15,150 nt of DNA from Nitrososphaera sp. (GCA_025450475.1 JANWHJ010000045.1:1-15150), one strand, 5' to 3'; positions 7,476 through 13,538 are shown, counted from the stretch's first letter. Program-made: numbers and translations. The notes: generated by a model from the letters alone, not told the origin.

Positions 7476-7712
7476 TTAGCTGTCCAGCGTGTCTACACAG
7501 GCCTTGCAATAGTATTCTATTTTGCTTATCTTGTCCATATCCCACACGACGCGATAGTGGGCCACCCCATCACACACCCTGCACCTGGCCGTACGGGGCT
7601 TGTTGCTGTAATACGACGACGTAGGTATCGAGATAGTCTTGGCAAAGTATTCGACGGTCCTGCTCTTGTTGCTTCTCTTCACGATGGCTCCGATCTCATC
7701 CTTAGCTTGCAA
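7476..7712 (-). CDS. Small zinc-ribbon protein (two CxxC pairs)
   Basis: The frame encodes up to 78 residues, with CRVC at 44-47 and YYCKAC ending at 72: two CxxC pairs 21 residues apart, a standard zinc-ribbon layout. The preceding segment is basic and Ser/Thr-rich. The start is TTG at 7712 or, more likely, GTG at 7682, because the TATA-like element at 7717-7724 lies only 5-12 bases before the TTG. The C-terminal half (spacing and the YCxxCVxT ending) resembles the plus-strand protein at 9474, so the two are probably diverged paralogues. Function unknown. Confidence 0.72.
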   Translation of the reverse strand: MQAKDEIGAIVKRSNKSRTVEYFAKTISIPTSSYYSNKPRTARCRVCDGVAHYRVVWDMDKISKIEYYCKACVDTLDS

Positions 7713-7716
7713 GTGG

Positions 7717-7724
7717 ATAAATAT
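7717..7724. promoter_or_regulatory. TATA-like element between divergent small genes
   Basis: ATAAATAT lies about 31 bases before the ATG at 7752 on the plus strand. In the other direction it lies about 38 bases before the GTG at 7682 on the minus strand. It may serve one or both genes. Confidence 0.4.
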
Positions 7725-7751
7725 CTGTGTATTCTATCCATAAGCTGGCAT

Positions 7752-7967
7752 ATGGTCGAGGACAGCGCAGAAGAGAAGTTTTTCCGTGAGAACTATGCTC
7801 AGGAATTGCAGGGAAAGAAGCAGGACCCTGAACTGGACGAGGAAAGAAATAAGGTAAAACAGCAGGCAATGAAGACGCCGGGCAGAAGAGGCGAGCAGAT
7901 AAAGCACGAGGAAATTGACAAAGAGATAGTCCGACGGTACGGGCTGAAGCGCAACGAGAAGAAATAG
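7752..7967 (+). CDS. Highly charged 71-residue orphan
   Basis: Starting at the ATG at 7752, the product is 71 residues, dominated by Glu, Lys, Arg and Gln (for example EEKFFRENYAQELQGKKQD and HEEIDKEIVRRYGLKRNEKK). It is probably helical and soluble, with no Cys and no membrane segment. The frame stays open upstream to 7461, but that stretch is antisense to the zinc-ribbon gene and crosses the TATA-like element, so the short start is preferred. Family not recognised. Confidence 0.7.
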   Translation: MVEDSAEEKFFRENYAQELQGKKQDPELDEERNKVKQQAMKTPGRRGEQIKHEEIDKEIVRRYGLKRNEKK

Positions 7968-7985
7968 GCTGAATTGCCGATCCAG

Positions 7986-7995
7986 CGTTTATATT
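7986..7995 (+). promoter_or_regulatory. TATA-like box for the TRAM-domain gene
   Basis: CGTTTATATT is centred about 31 bases before the ATG at 8022, fitting an archaeal box A with a short or no leader. Inferred. Confidence 0.5.
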
Positions 7996-8021
7996 GCAGA
8001 TAGCTGTACGTTTATTTACTA

Positions 8022-8279
8022 ATGTCATACGGCGAAAGACGTTTCGGTGGTGGAGGAGGAGGCGGCCGCTTCGGTGGCGGTAACTTTGGTCCAAAACCAG
8101 TAGAAGTAGGAAAGGAATACGATGTGCAAATTACGGAAACGAGCAGAAAGGGCGACGGCATTGCCAGAGTACAGGGATTTGTAATCTTTGTGAAAGACGG
8201 CAAAGTTGGCCAAACCAGCAAAATCAAGGTAACCAACGTTGGTGCCAGATTTGCTACAGCAGAACTAGTGCAGCAATAA
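8022..8279 (+). CDS. Glycine-rich TRAM-domain RNA-binding protein
   Basis: The 85-residue product has two parts. Residues 1-24 are a Gly/Arg/Phe-rich tail (RRFGGGGGGGRFGGGNFG). Residues 25-83 are a TRAM domain with the typical VGKEYDVQITETSRKGDGIARVQGF opening, the VFVKDG element and an ending VKVTNVG-type strand. Stand-alone TRAM proteins are archaeal RNA-binding proteins; some methanogen members act as cold-responsive RNA chaperones, filling the role of bacterial cold-shock proteins. The RGG-like tail is an addition to the minimal TRAM fold and could add nonspecific RNA affinity. It lies just before aIF1A, another RNA-binding OB-fold protein, but is separated by 150 bases and probably transcribed on its own. 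Confidence 0.92.
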   Translation: MSYGERRFGGGGGGGRFGGGNFGPKPVEVGKEYDVQITETSRKGDGIARVQGFVIFVKDGKVGQTSKIKVTNVGARFATAELVQQ

Positions 8280-8429
8280 ATCCCAGAACAATGTGGCAAC
8301 TGCCTGTCATGGAAAGTACCACAGAAGTTTTTTCTATTCATCTTGGCGTGCAAAGTTCATTATTATTTGTCCGCACACCGGGGGCTCGAAAGTTAGGCAT
8401 GCATACACTTTTAACCTGCGGACACAAAA

Positions 8430-8759
8430 GTGTACTGGGTTTTTAGCTTAGGCAAAAGAAGAGTCCTTAACGAATCCGCTCTTAAAGAGATGGTGATGCC
8501 CGGTGAGGGTCAGATGTTTGGTAGAGTGGTAAAGCTGGTCGGCGGCGACAACATTATTGTAAAGTGCACCGACGGCAAAGTAAGGACCTGTCGGATCAGG
8601 GGCAAGATAAAACGAAGGATGTGGATCAGGGACAACGACCTGGTGCTGATTGCGCCTTGGGACTTTCAGTCCGACAAAGCCGACATCATCTGGCGCTACA
8701 TTTCTGCGCATGCTGAAAAGATCAAGGCAGATGGCCACTTGGCCGGCCTCAATGAATAG
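8430..8759 (+). CDS. eif1A: Translation initiation factor 1A (aIF1A)
   Basis: aIF1A binds the small ribosomal subunit and helps initiator tRNA placement and scanning. The product has the S1-like OB fold: MVMPGEGQMFGRVVKLVGGDNI, CRIRGKIKRRMWIRDNDLVL and APWDFQ. From the GTG at 8430 it is 109 residues. The conserved part begins at GKRRVLNE (8451), preceded by a TTA codon where homologues usually have Met, so the GTG adds a seven-residue extension (MYWVFSL) of doubtful status. The nearest TATA-like box (about 8406-8414) is unusually close to this GTG. Identity is certain; the exact start is not. Confidence 0.95.
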   Translation: MYWVFSLGKRRVLNESALKEMVMPGEGQMFGRVVKLVGGDNIIVKCTDGKVRTCRIRGKIKRRMWIRDNDLVLIAPWDFQSDKADIIWRYISAHAEKIKADGHLAGLNE

Positions 8760-8768
8760 CCTGCGAAT

Positions 8769-8984
8769 CTATCTATAGCGGGGTCGCATGTTTCCTGCGT
8801 TTTGCGGAAAAGTTTTTCTTGGTGGGGGAGCGTCATTTTCGTGCCCAGGATGGGACCTGATGTGGCTCCAGTATTCCGAGTTTGTTATTGCCTCTTTGCA
8901 AACGGGACAGTTTGCATGACCGCATTTATGGTGACCAGCAAAGTTTGGATGTATAGTCAGATGGCATGTAGCACATTGTTCCAA
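8769..8984 (-). CDS. Small Cys/His-rich zinc-finger protein
   Basis: The 71-residue product has CATCH at 4-8, His at 12, 18 and 19, CGH at 21-23, then CPVC at 26-29 followed by H41 and H45. The second half matches a C2H2 finger (C-x2-C-x11-H-x3-H), and the first half could form another metal site. The C-terminus is Pro/Arg-rich and probably disordered. The start is TTG at 8984; an in-frame stop lies four codons upstream and no ATG is available. A TATA-like CTAATTTGG (minus strand, about 9013-9021) is near 30-35 bases upstream. The opposite strand is also open but its product lacks recognisable features. Role unknown. Confidence 0.65.
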   Translation of the reverse strand: MEQCATCHLTIHPNFAGHHKCGHANCPVCKEAITNSEYWSHIRSHPGHENDAPPPRKTFPQNAGNMRPRYR

Positions 8985-9078
8985 GGTTCTCTCATCCTAT
9001 AGTAAGACACCCCAAATTAGTACTTTTGGTATAGTCCTTCAGGAAAATCCTTATTCTGGCTGCGACAACGATCATGCA

Positions 9079-9282
9079 TTGAATGCAGCTGGGTCAGATG
9101 AGCACCTAATAAAATGCAACTACTGTGGGCGCGATCTTATAGTGATGGACAACGTCAACAACGGAGTAGCCTTCCTCAGCCACCTGAAGAATGACCATGG
9201 CATTTTCTATACGCCGCAGAGGATGACGGAAACCAAAGTAAAAAAACGCGCTGACAACAATCAGGCTTTTGCGCAGGAATAG
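9079..9282 (+). CDS. Small C2H2-like zinc-finger protein
   Basis: The 67-residue product has CNYC at 13-16 and SHLKNDH with His at 35 and 40, a C-x2-C-x18-H-x4-H single finger with a longer loop than the classical one. The C-terminal part is basic and polar. The start is TTG at 9079; the frame is open upstream without an ATG or GTG, so the N-terminus could be a little longer only with a non-standard start. It lies divergently from the finger protein at 8769 and ahead of the lysine-rich peptide. Function unknown. Confidence 0.65.
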   Translation: MNAAGSDEHLIKCNYCGRDLIVMDNVNNGVAFLSHLKNDHGIFYTPQRMTETKVKKRADNNQAFAQE

Positions 9283-9305
9283 CTGGTACGCAGGCTTTCG
9301 CTATT

Positions 9306-9314
9306 GTTAAATAG
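9306..9314 (+). promoter_or_regulatory. TATA-like box ahead of the lysine-rich micro-ORF
   Basis: GTTAAATAG is centred 27 bases before the GTG at 9337, the standard archaeal spacing for a leaderless transcript. The hairpin and T-run downstream would end the same transcript. Confidence 0.45.
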
Positions 9315-9336
9315 TTGTACTCTGCATCTAAACTTC

Positions 9337-9378
9337 GTGGCAAAGAAGAAAGCCGGCAAGAAGAAACCAAAGAAATAA
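9337..9378 (+). CDS. Putative 13-residue lysine-rich peptide
   Basis: The frame GTG to TAA encodes MAKKKAGKKKPKK, eight lysines in 13 residues, like the tail of a nucleic-acid-binding protein. It would be too short to accept alone, but a well-placed TATA-like box (27 bases upstream) and a hairpin with a T-run immediately downstream frame it as a short, separate transcript. The alternative is that the transcript is a small non-coding RNA of roughly 90 bases, or that the upstream frame (TTG at 9304) extends the peptide. Not recognised as a family; composition resembles small basic Ala/Lys proteins of other archaea. Confidence 0.35.
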   Translation: MAKKKAGKKKPKK

Positions 9379-9381
9379 CGC

Positions 9382-9424
9382 GCAGGATCTTGTGCAGCGA
9401 TCGTTCTGCACCTGCTACTTTTTT
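9382..9424 (+). terminator. Hairpin followed by T-run
   Basis: The arms GTGCAG (9392-9397) and CTGCAC (9406-9411) pair perfectly around an eight-base loop, and flanking GCAG/CTGC (9382-9385, 9412-9415) can extend the stem past a six-base bulge. A run of six T follows at 9419-9424. This is intrinsic-terminator-like; in archaea the T-run is the functional part. It would end transcripts from the 9079 gene or the micro-ORF. Confidence 0.5.
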
Positions 9425-9446
9425 CACTAATTCCGAAAAGCCTACA

Positions 9447-9455
9447 TTCTTATAG
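9447..9455 (+). promoter_or_regulatory. TATA-like box for the 9474 gene
   Basis: TTCTTATAG is centred about 23 bases before the ATG at 9474, which suits a leaderless mRNA starting at or near that ATG. Inferred. Confidence 0.45.
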
Positions 9456-9473
9456 TTCGCACAGTGTCAGTTA

Positions 9474-9659
9474 ATGATGGATAGAGTTTTTTCTTCGATC
9501 AGAGCTTACAATAACAATATCTCAAGAACTCCCCGTGCATGCAAAGAGTGTGGCCAGCCGGCCACAAAAGATGCTCTATTTGACGTGGGCGATGGGATCG
9601 CAGTAATTGAAAGATACTGCGATCAGTGTGTGCAAACTGTAAACAGGAGTTCTGCATAA
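9474..9659 (+). CDS. Small zinc-ribbon protein (two CxxC pairs)
   Basis: The 61-residue product has CKEC at 23-26 and YCDQC ending at 52, two CxxC pairs 22 residues apart, with the family-like ending YCDQCVQTV. The middle (ALFDVGDGIAVIERY) should form the strands of a zinc ribbon. ATG at 9474 is followed directly by a second ATG. It resembles the minus-strand protein at 7476 in spacing and ending, suggesting paralogues about 2 kb apart in opposite orientation. The next ORF begins one base after its stop, so the two are probably co-transcribed. Confidence 0.75.
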   Translation: MMDRVFSSIRAYNNNISRTPRACKECGQPATKDALFDVGDGIAVIERYCDQCVQTVNRSSA

Positions 9660-9660
9660 A

Positions 9661-9837
9661 ATGAGTTTCAGGAATTCTGTCCAGCCCCGCGTTGGCTCTG
9701 GTGCCCCAAAAAACGAGCAGGAGAGGACAGTCAACGACCGCGACGGAGCGCCGCATCTCGAATATTTCATGAACGGCAGCTGGCGTCATAGCACTACAAT
9801 GTGCAAACTCCGAGTAAACAAGGTGTGCAACAAGTAG
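9661..9837 (+). CDS. 58-residue orphan in operon with the zinc ribbon
   Basis: The ORF runs from the ATG at 9661, one base after the preceding stop, to TAG at 9835-9837. It starts MSFRNSVQPRVGSG, has a charged middle (NEQERTVNDRDG), then a more structured end with LEYFMNGSWRHS and two Cys (TMCKLRVNKVCNK). The composition is protein-like, and the spacing argues for co-translation with the zinc-ribbon gene. Overlapping minus-strand frames look like shadows. Family not recognised. Confidence 0.5.
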   Translation: MSFRNSVQPRVGSGAPKNEQERTVNDRDGAPHLEYFMNGSWRHSTTMCKLRVNKVCNK

Positions 9838-9887
9838 CAGGCTGCGTCTCTGACTGGGTAATCCAGACAGCTATCTTAACTCGATAA

Positions 9888-10940
9888 TTACTCGATCAAT
9901 GTAGAAATTATTTTTGCAGCCCTTTCTGCTCCGCCAGCATCTACCGGGTCGTTCCTGCGACCAATCATTTCTTCCATCAACGACTCGAGCCGGAAAATAT
10001 CTTCGTACTTGAAGCCAACGCGCGCCGCTCCCTTCTCCTGCTCAAAGTGACCCCTTATTGGAATGAAGATGCCCGGAGTGCCGTACACCATTGACTCGTC
10101 AATGGTTGACCTGCCGGCTAACGAAATAACCAAATCGGCCGCGCAAACTAGCTCATGCATGTTATCGACAAACCCGACGTTGCGGTAATCCGGTGAATTG
10201 GGGAGCCTGACCGATGGCCCGGACACTATAACAAGTTCTGAATCCAGTCTGCCCTGCAGCCTGTGGTGCGCCTCTATCGCTTTTTCGATCAGGAACCTGC
10301 CGGCGTCGGTCCCGCCGATGCTGAGTAGGATTGTGCTCTTGCGAAAGCTAAGCTGGCTGCGAAGCGCATCGCGGCTGGTGCCTATATTCCTCACTATCGG
10401 GCCCACGTAACGAATATTGCCACTGTCGTCGCCGGCTTCTGGGATTATGACGCAGTTGCACGCTTTCATCATTTTCTGCATCGACCTGTTCATATTTTTT
10501 TCTATCAGTGACAAAGGGCCGCTGGTAAAATTCGTCTCTGTCACATCGGTTATCAATATGCGTTTGCGGCCGATCTCTTGGCCAACCGCGATTGAAGCGA
10601 AATCCTCATCGCTCACGATCAATCCCCCATATTTGTCCAGGAGCTCTTTTGCTATCATCTTGCACTTTCTGTAGTACGAGTAATAGTTGATGAGCCATCT
10701 GAATGAACGCTGCAGCTTGCCGGATTCCACGACGAATTTTTCCGGCCGGTAGACATCCAATGTGTTGTAGCCTTTCCTTGTCATGAGGCTAGCCGCGCCT
10801 TCGCCACTTACGAATGTAATGTCTGTCTTCAGCTTCTCCGCGATTGCAATGTCGCGAGTGGCGTGGCCAAGCCCTATCGGGCTTGTGAAAAGCAGTAGCA
10901 TCCCTTTTGAAGAGTGCAGATTCTGCATACTAATCCACAT
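9888..10940 (-). CDS. MurG-like (GT-B, GT28-type) glycosyltransferase
   Basis: The 350-residue product has a Rossmann-type N-terminus with FTSPIGLGHATRD near 18-30, a mid-protein LLSIGGTDAGRFL where the second domain begins, and DLVISLAGRSTIDESMVYGTPGIFIPIRG toward the C-terminus. This is the nucleotide-sugar-binding pattern of MurG/GT28-like enzymes. Archaea lack murein, so the acceptor is more likely a glycolipid, S-layer glycan or other surface polymer; this is inferred. The start is ATG at 10940, four bases after the permease stop. M5 or M14 (10901) are alternatives, and M14 best matches where homologues begin. Its position suggests transcription with the metal transporter, at least by read-through. 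Confidence 0.82.
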   Translation of the reverse strand: MWISMQNLHSSKGMLLLFTSPIGLGHATRDIAIAEKLKTDITFVSGEGAASLMTRKGYNTLDVYRPEKFVVESGKLQRSFRWLINYYSYYRKCKMIAKELLDKYGGLIVSDEDFASIAVGQEIGRKRILITDVTETNFTSGPLSLIEKNMNRSMQKMMKACNCVIIPEAGDDSGNIRYVGPIVRNIGTSRDALRSQLSFRKSTILLSIGGTDAGRFLIEKAIEAHHRLQGRLDSELVIVSGPSVRLPNSPDYRNVGFVDNMHELVCAADLVISLAGRSTIDESMVYGTPGIFIPIRGHFEQEKGAARVGFKYEDIFRLESLMEEMIGRRNDPVDAGGAERAAKIISTLIE

Positions 10941-10944
10941 ATGT

Positions 10945-11784
10945 TTACAGTCGCGTAATCAGGGCTTCCTTCTGCCTCGCCTTTCTGACCGACTTCCATC
11001 CCAAGATAGCCAGAAATACTGCTATAGTAACAAGAACTATCGTGCCGCCAGGGGCCGTGTCCGCGGCGTAGGATACGATTATGCCGGTCACGACCGAAAA
11101 GACAGATATTGACACTGCGATCAGCATCGTCTTCTTGAAGCCCTTGCCAATCATCATGGCGGAAATGCTTGGTATGACTATGAGAGAGGAGATCAGCAGG
11201 ATTCCTACGAGCCTTATCGATGCCACTACGGTTATACTGGCGACAATAATGAAGAGGTAATTCAGCTTCGAGACCTGCAGGCCGCTAACCTTGGCCTGTT
11301 CTTCATCGAAGGTCATGTATACCAGCTTCCTGTACAGCGCAGCTATGACTGCAAGCACTCCGACTGATATCAGCATGATCATCATGATTTCCTCGTTGCT
11401 TACAAGCAGGATGCTCCCGAACAAGTAGCTGTTCAGGTTCACATTAGGGCCGCCGGCAAGGTTGGCCAACACCACTCCTAGCGCAAGCCCTGATGAGAGC
11501 AATACTGCCACAGCCGCGTCTGGCGGGATTCTGGTCGACTGTCTCAGTTTCGTGATGCCAAGCGCACCAAGAATGGAAAATGCAAACGCGGCCCACAGCG
11601 GGTAGACGTTGCCCAAGAATCCCACTGCAATGCCGCCAAAAGCCATGTGTGATAGTGCGTCCCCAAAAAGCGACTGACGCCGCAGCACCAAGAAAATGCC
11701 GACCACCGAGCAGATCGCTGCCACTGCAATGCCTGTGATAAGGGCGCGCTGCACAAAGATAACTTGTAGAATGTCGAGCACCAA
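10945..11784 (-). CDS. znuB: Zinc/manganese-type ABC transporter permease (ABC-3 family)
   Basis: The 279-residue polytopic membrane protein has about seven to eight hydrophobic segments. It carries the family's LFGDALSHMAFGGIAVG (near 39-55) and GILLISSLIVIPSISA, which includes the cytoplasmic coupling region that contacts the ATPase. It forms the translocation channel for Zn2+ or Mn2+ delivered by the binding protein at 12522. The start is TTG at 11784, followed directly by GTG. Six bases separate it from the ATPase gene, so they are one operon. Family membership is clear; metal specificity is not encoded in any residue I can read with certainty. Confidence 0.92.
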   Translation of the reverse strand: MVLDILQVIFVQRALITGIAVAAICSVVGIFLVLRRQSLFGDALSHMAFGGIAVGFLGNVYPLWAAFAFSILGALGITKLRQSTRIPPDAAVAVLLSSGLALGVVLANLAGGPNVNLNSYLFGSILLVSNEEIMMIMLISVGVLAVIAALYRKLVYMTFDEEQAKVSGLQVSKLNYLFIIVASITVVASIRLVGILLISSLIVIPSISAMMIGKGFKKTMLIAVSISVFSVVTGIIVSYAADTAPGGTIVLVTIAVFLAILGWKSVRKARQKEALITRL

Positions 11785-11790
11785 ATTGTT

Positions 11791-12531
11791 CTACCCGTTG
11801 TTGCCCGGCTGGTGCAAGTGCATGTGACTCTGCATGCTCGACTCGGAGTACTTTTTCATCAGTTCCTCGTCGTCGAAAAAATGGTGCGCGTCGCCGTGGA
11901 AGAACATGCTGCGGTTGATACACGCCACCTTGTTTGCAAGCTTATTCACCGCGTCAAGGTCGTGCGACGACAAGATTATAGTTATCTTTTTCTCTTGGTT
12001 TAAATTTCTTACAAGCGAATAAAATTTATTCTGCATCTCAAGGTCTATGCCGGTGACCGGCTCGTCCAGTATAAGCAGACGCGGATCGTTTACAAGCGCC
12101 TTTGCGATCAGCGCCCTCTGCTGCTGGCCTCCGGATAGCTCCCCTATTCTTCTGTCCTTTTCTGGTACAAGGCCAGCCGTTTCAAGCGCCGATGATATCT
12201 TTACTCTTGAGGGCTTGTCGACAGTTATGCCAAGCGAAACTACTTCCTCCACGGTTGCCGGGAATCCGCGGTCGATTGAATTTTTCTGCGGCACATAGCC
12301 TATGGACTTCAGCACCTTGCGGTTCTTTTTGATGTCTTCGCCAAAAATTTCAATTGTGCCCTGGTAGTCACTGAGCAAGCCAAGCATGCAATTGAACAGG
12401 GTTGTCTTGCCCGCGCCGTTTGGGCCTATCATGCCCAGTAGATCCCCCTCGTCCACAGAGAACGAGATCTCATCCAGGGCCATTCCATGCTCATATCTGT
12501 ATGAGACCTTGTCGACACTGACTACTCGCAC
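11791..12531 (-). CDS. znuC: Zinc/manganese-type ABC transporter ATPase
   Basis: The 246-residue ATPase has all canonical motifs: Walker A GPNGAGKTT at 36-44, the Q-loop Gln at 82, the signature LSGGQ at 132-136, Walker B LLILDEP at 152-158 and the switch His at 190 in SSHD. The C-terminal tail is rich in His and Met (MQSHMHLHQ), a possible regulatory metal site; His-rich tails occur in some ZnuC-like ATPases. The start is GTG at 12531, overlapping the end of the binding-protein gene by ten bases. It powers the permease downstream. Confidence 0.94.
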   Translation of the reverse strand: MRVVSVDKVSYRYEHGMALDEISFSVDEGDLLGMIGPNGAGKTTLFNCMLGLLSDYQGTIEIFGEDIKKNRKVLKSIGYVPQKNSIDRGFPATVEEVVSLGITVDKPSRVKISSALETAGLVPEKDRRIGELSGGQQQRALIAKALVNDPRLLILDEPVTGIDLEMQNKFYSLVRNLNQEKKITIILSSHDLDAVNKLANKVACINRSMFFHGDAHHFFDDEELMKKYSESSMQSHMHLHQPGNNG

Positions 12532-13451
12532 TTTAAACCTGCCTTCAAGTTGACCAGATTCTGCTCCATCTTGTCTATGTAGCCGAGACCAGCTTGCTCA
12601 TCTTCCTCTTCAAGTCCCTCAATAGGGCTCAGGACCAGGACTCGGCCGTTTGGGATTTCTGCTGCAATAGTCTCAGCAAGGCGCGGATCGACCAACTCTT
12701 CTGAATATATCGTGTCGATCTTTAATTCGTTTGCAAGGTCGACTATCTCCTGTAGGCGCTGGGGCGGGACTTCACTTTCTGGAAGACCCCCGTGGAGGCC
12801 GTGCTGCGTCAGGCCGTACATGATCGCAAAGTAGCTGAAAGCATTATGGAAAGCGATAAACTCCCGGCCCTCGCATTCAGAAAGCTCAGATCTGATCGAT
12901 GTATCCAGCGCGTCAAGCGCTGCAGTAAAACTGGCTGCGTTGTTGTTGTAGTATTGGACATTGTCGGGATCGGCCTTCGCAAGGCCGGCGCGGATCTTTT
13001 CTACCTGTTGCTTGGCCAGCATAGGGTCAAGCCAGATGTGCGGGTCTGCGCCTACGTGCTCATCTCCTTGCTCCTTTCCTCCTTCCCCCGTCTGCATTAG
13101 CTCGAGTCCGCTGCTCGTATCAATAACAAGTTCAACCTCTATGTCTTCCGCCCAGCTCTCGAACCCGGCGCCGTTGTAAATGAATAGGTCGGCTGAATTG
13201 GCATCAGAGACTTGTTTTATGGTAGGCTCCCAGTCGTGTGGCTCGACTCCGGAGGGAACTATGGATGTAACTTCGGCTCTGTCGCCGCCTACCTGCCTCG
13301 CAAAATTGTACAGTACAAAGAACGATGCAACTACTTTTAATTTTGAATCATCAGTAGTCACAGCTGGCGTGCTGGCGATCACTCCCAGCGGCACAATCAC
13401 CGCTACGACGGCAGCAACTGCTATCCCGATCACAATTTTCTTGTCCAACAA
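12522..13451 (-). CDS. znuA: Metal ABC transporter substrate-binding protein (ZnuA/TroA family)
   Basis: The 309-residue protein has an N-terminal hydrophobic segment (about 5-27) that should act as a signal or membrane anchor; no lipobox Cys is seen. Candidate metal ligands of the cluster A-I fold are His72 (EPHDWEP), His138 (DPHIWLDP) and His202 (AFHNAFSY), with an acidic position expected near the C-terminus. A short charged loop precedes His138 (about 122-135, with one His). Where many members have LDP there is LSPIEG at 274-279, followed by EEEDE. The start is TTG at 13451 (the next codon is also TTG); a TATA-like box lies about 26 bases upstream. It is the first gene of the transporter run and is divergent from the NikR-like gene. 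Confidence 0.92.
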   Translation of the reverse strand: MLDKKIVIGIAVAAVVAVIVPLGVIASTPAVTTDDSKLKVVASFFVLYNFARQVGGDRAEVTSIVPSGVEPHDWEPTIKQVSDANSADLFIYNGAGFESWAEDIEVELVIDTSSGLELMQTGEGGKEQGDEHVGADPHIWLDPMLAKQQVEKIRAGLAKADPDNVQYYNNNAASFTAALDALDTSIRSELSECEGREFIAFHNAFSYFAIMYGLTQHGLHGGLPESEVPPQRLQEIVDLANELKIDTIYSEELVDPRLAETIAAEIPNGRVLVLSPIEGLEEEDEQAGLGYIDKMEQNLVNLKAGLKCE

Positions 13452-13538
13452 CTCTATATATATTGTTATTAATAATATATACCTTTATTAATAATAAATA
13501 CGGTTTATTTATAAATGAGTTAATAATAATATAGGGCA
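13452..13538. promoter_or_regulatory. Divergent promoter and candidate operator between znuA and the NikR-like gene
   Basis: This very A+T-rich 87-base spacer holds a TATA-like run ATAATATATA at 13472-13481 for znuA (minus strand). A symmetrical ATTTATAAAT at 13507-13516 lies 28 bases before the NikR-like TTG start. Two perfect palindromes TTATTAATAA (13466-13475 and 13485-13494) have centres 19 bases apart, and a related TTAATAATAATATA begins at 13520. The palindromes overlap or flank the znuA TATA, so a bound repressor could block both promoters. Sites are seen; their function is inferred. Confidence 0.6.
13466..13494. repeat. Paired TTATTAATAA palindromes
   Basis: Two identical ten-base palindromes are separated by nine bases. 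Extended rightwards they form a 16-base direct repeat (TTATTAATAATA then A/T ATA) with one mismatch. Because each unit is its own reverse complement, the pair can be read as direct or inverted, suiting a symmetric ribbon-helix-helix regulator. Confidence 0.6.

Noticed and set aside
7388..7624. Plus-strand Cys-rich frame (78 residues) opposite the zinc-ribbon gene
   Set aside because: Cysteines are irregularly placed, and the minus-strand product has ordered CxxC pairs. The frame also begins close to the aspartate kinase promoter.
8012..8353. Minus-strand frame rich in proline opposite the TRAM gene
   Set aside because: The poly-Pro comes from reading the glycine-rich TRAM tail backwards; the TRAM domain is unmistakable.
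8337..8430. Possible structured RNA or tRNA before aIF1A (a G+C-rich patch CCGGGGGCTCG)
   Set aside because: No acceptor stem, T-loop consensus or anticodon arm could be arranged from it.
9499..9789. Minus-strand frames opposite the 9474 and 9661 genes
   Set aside because: They run antisense to the zinc-ribbon gene, with low-information composition and no promoter-like element.
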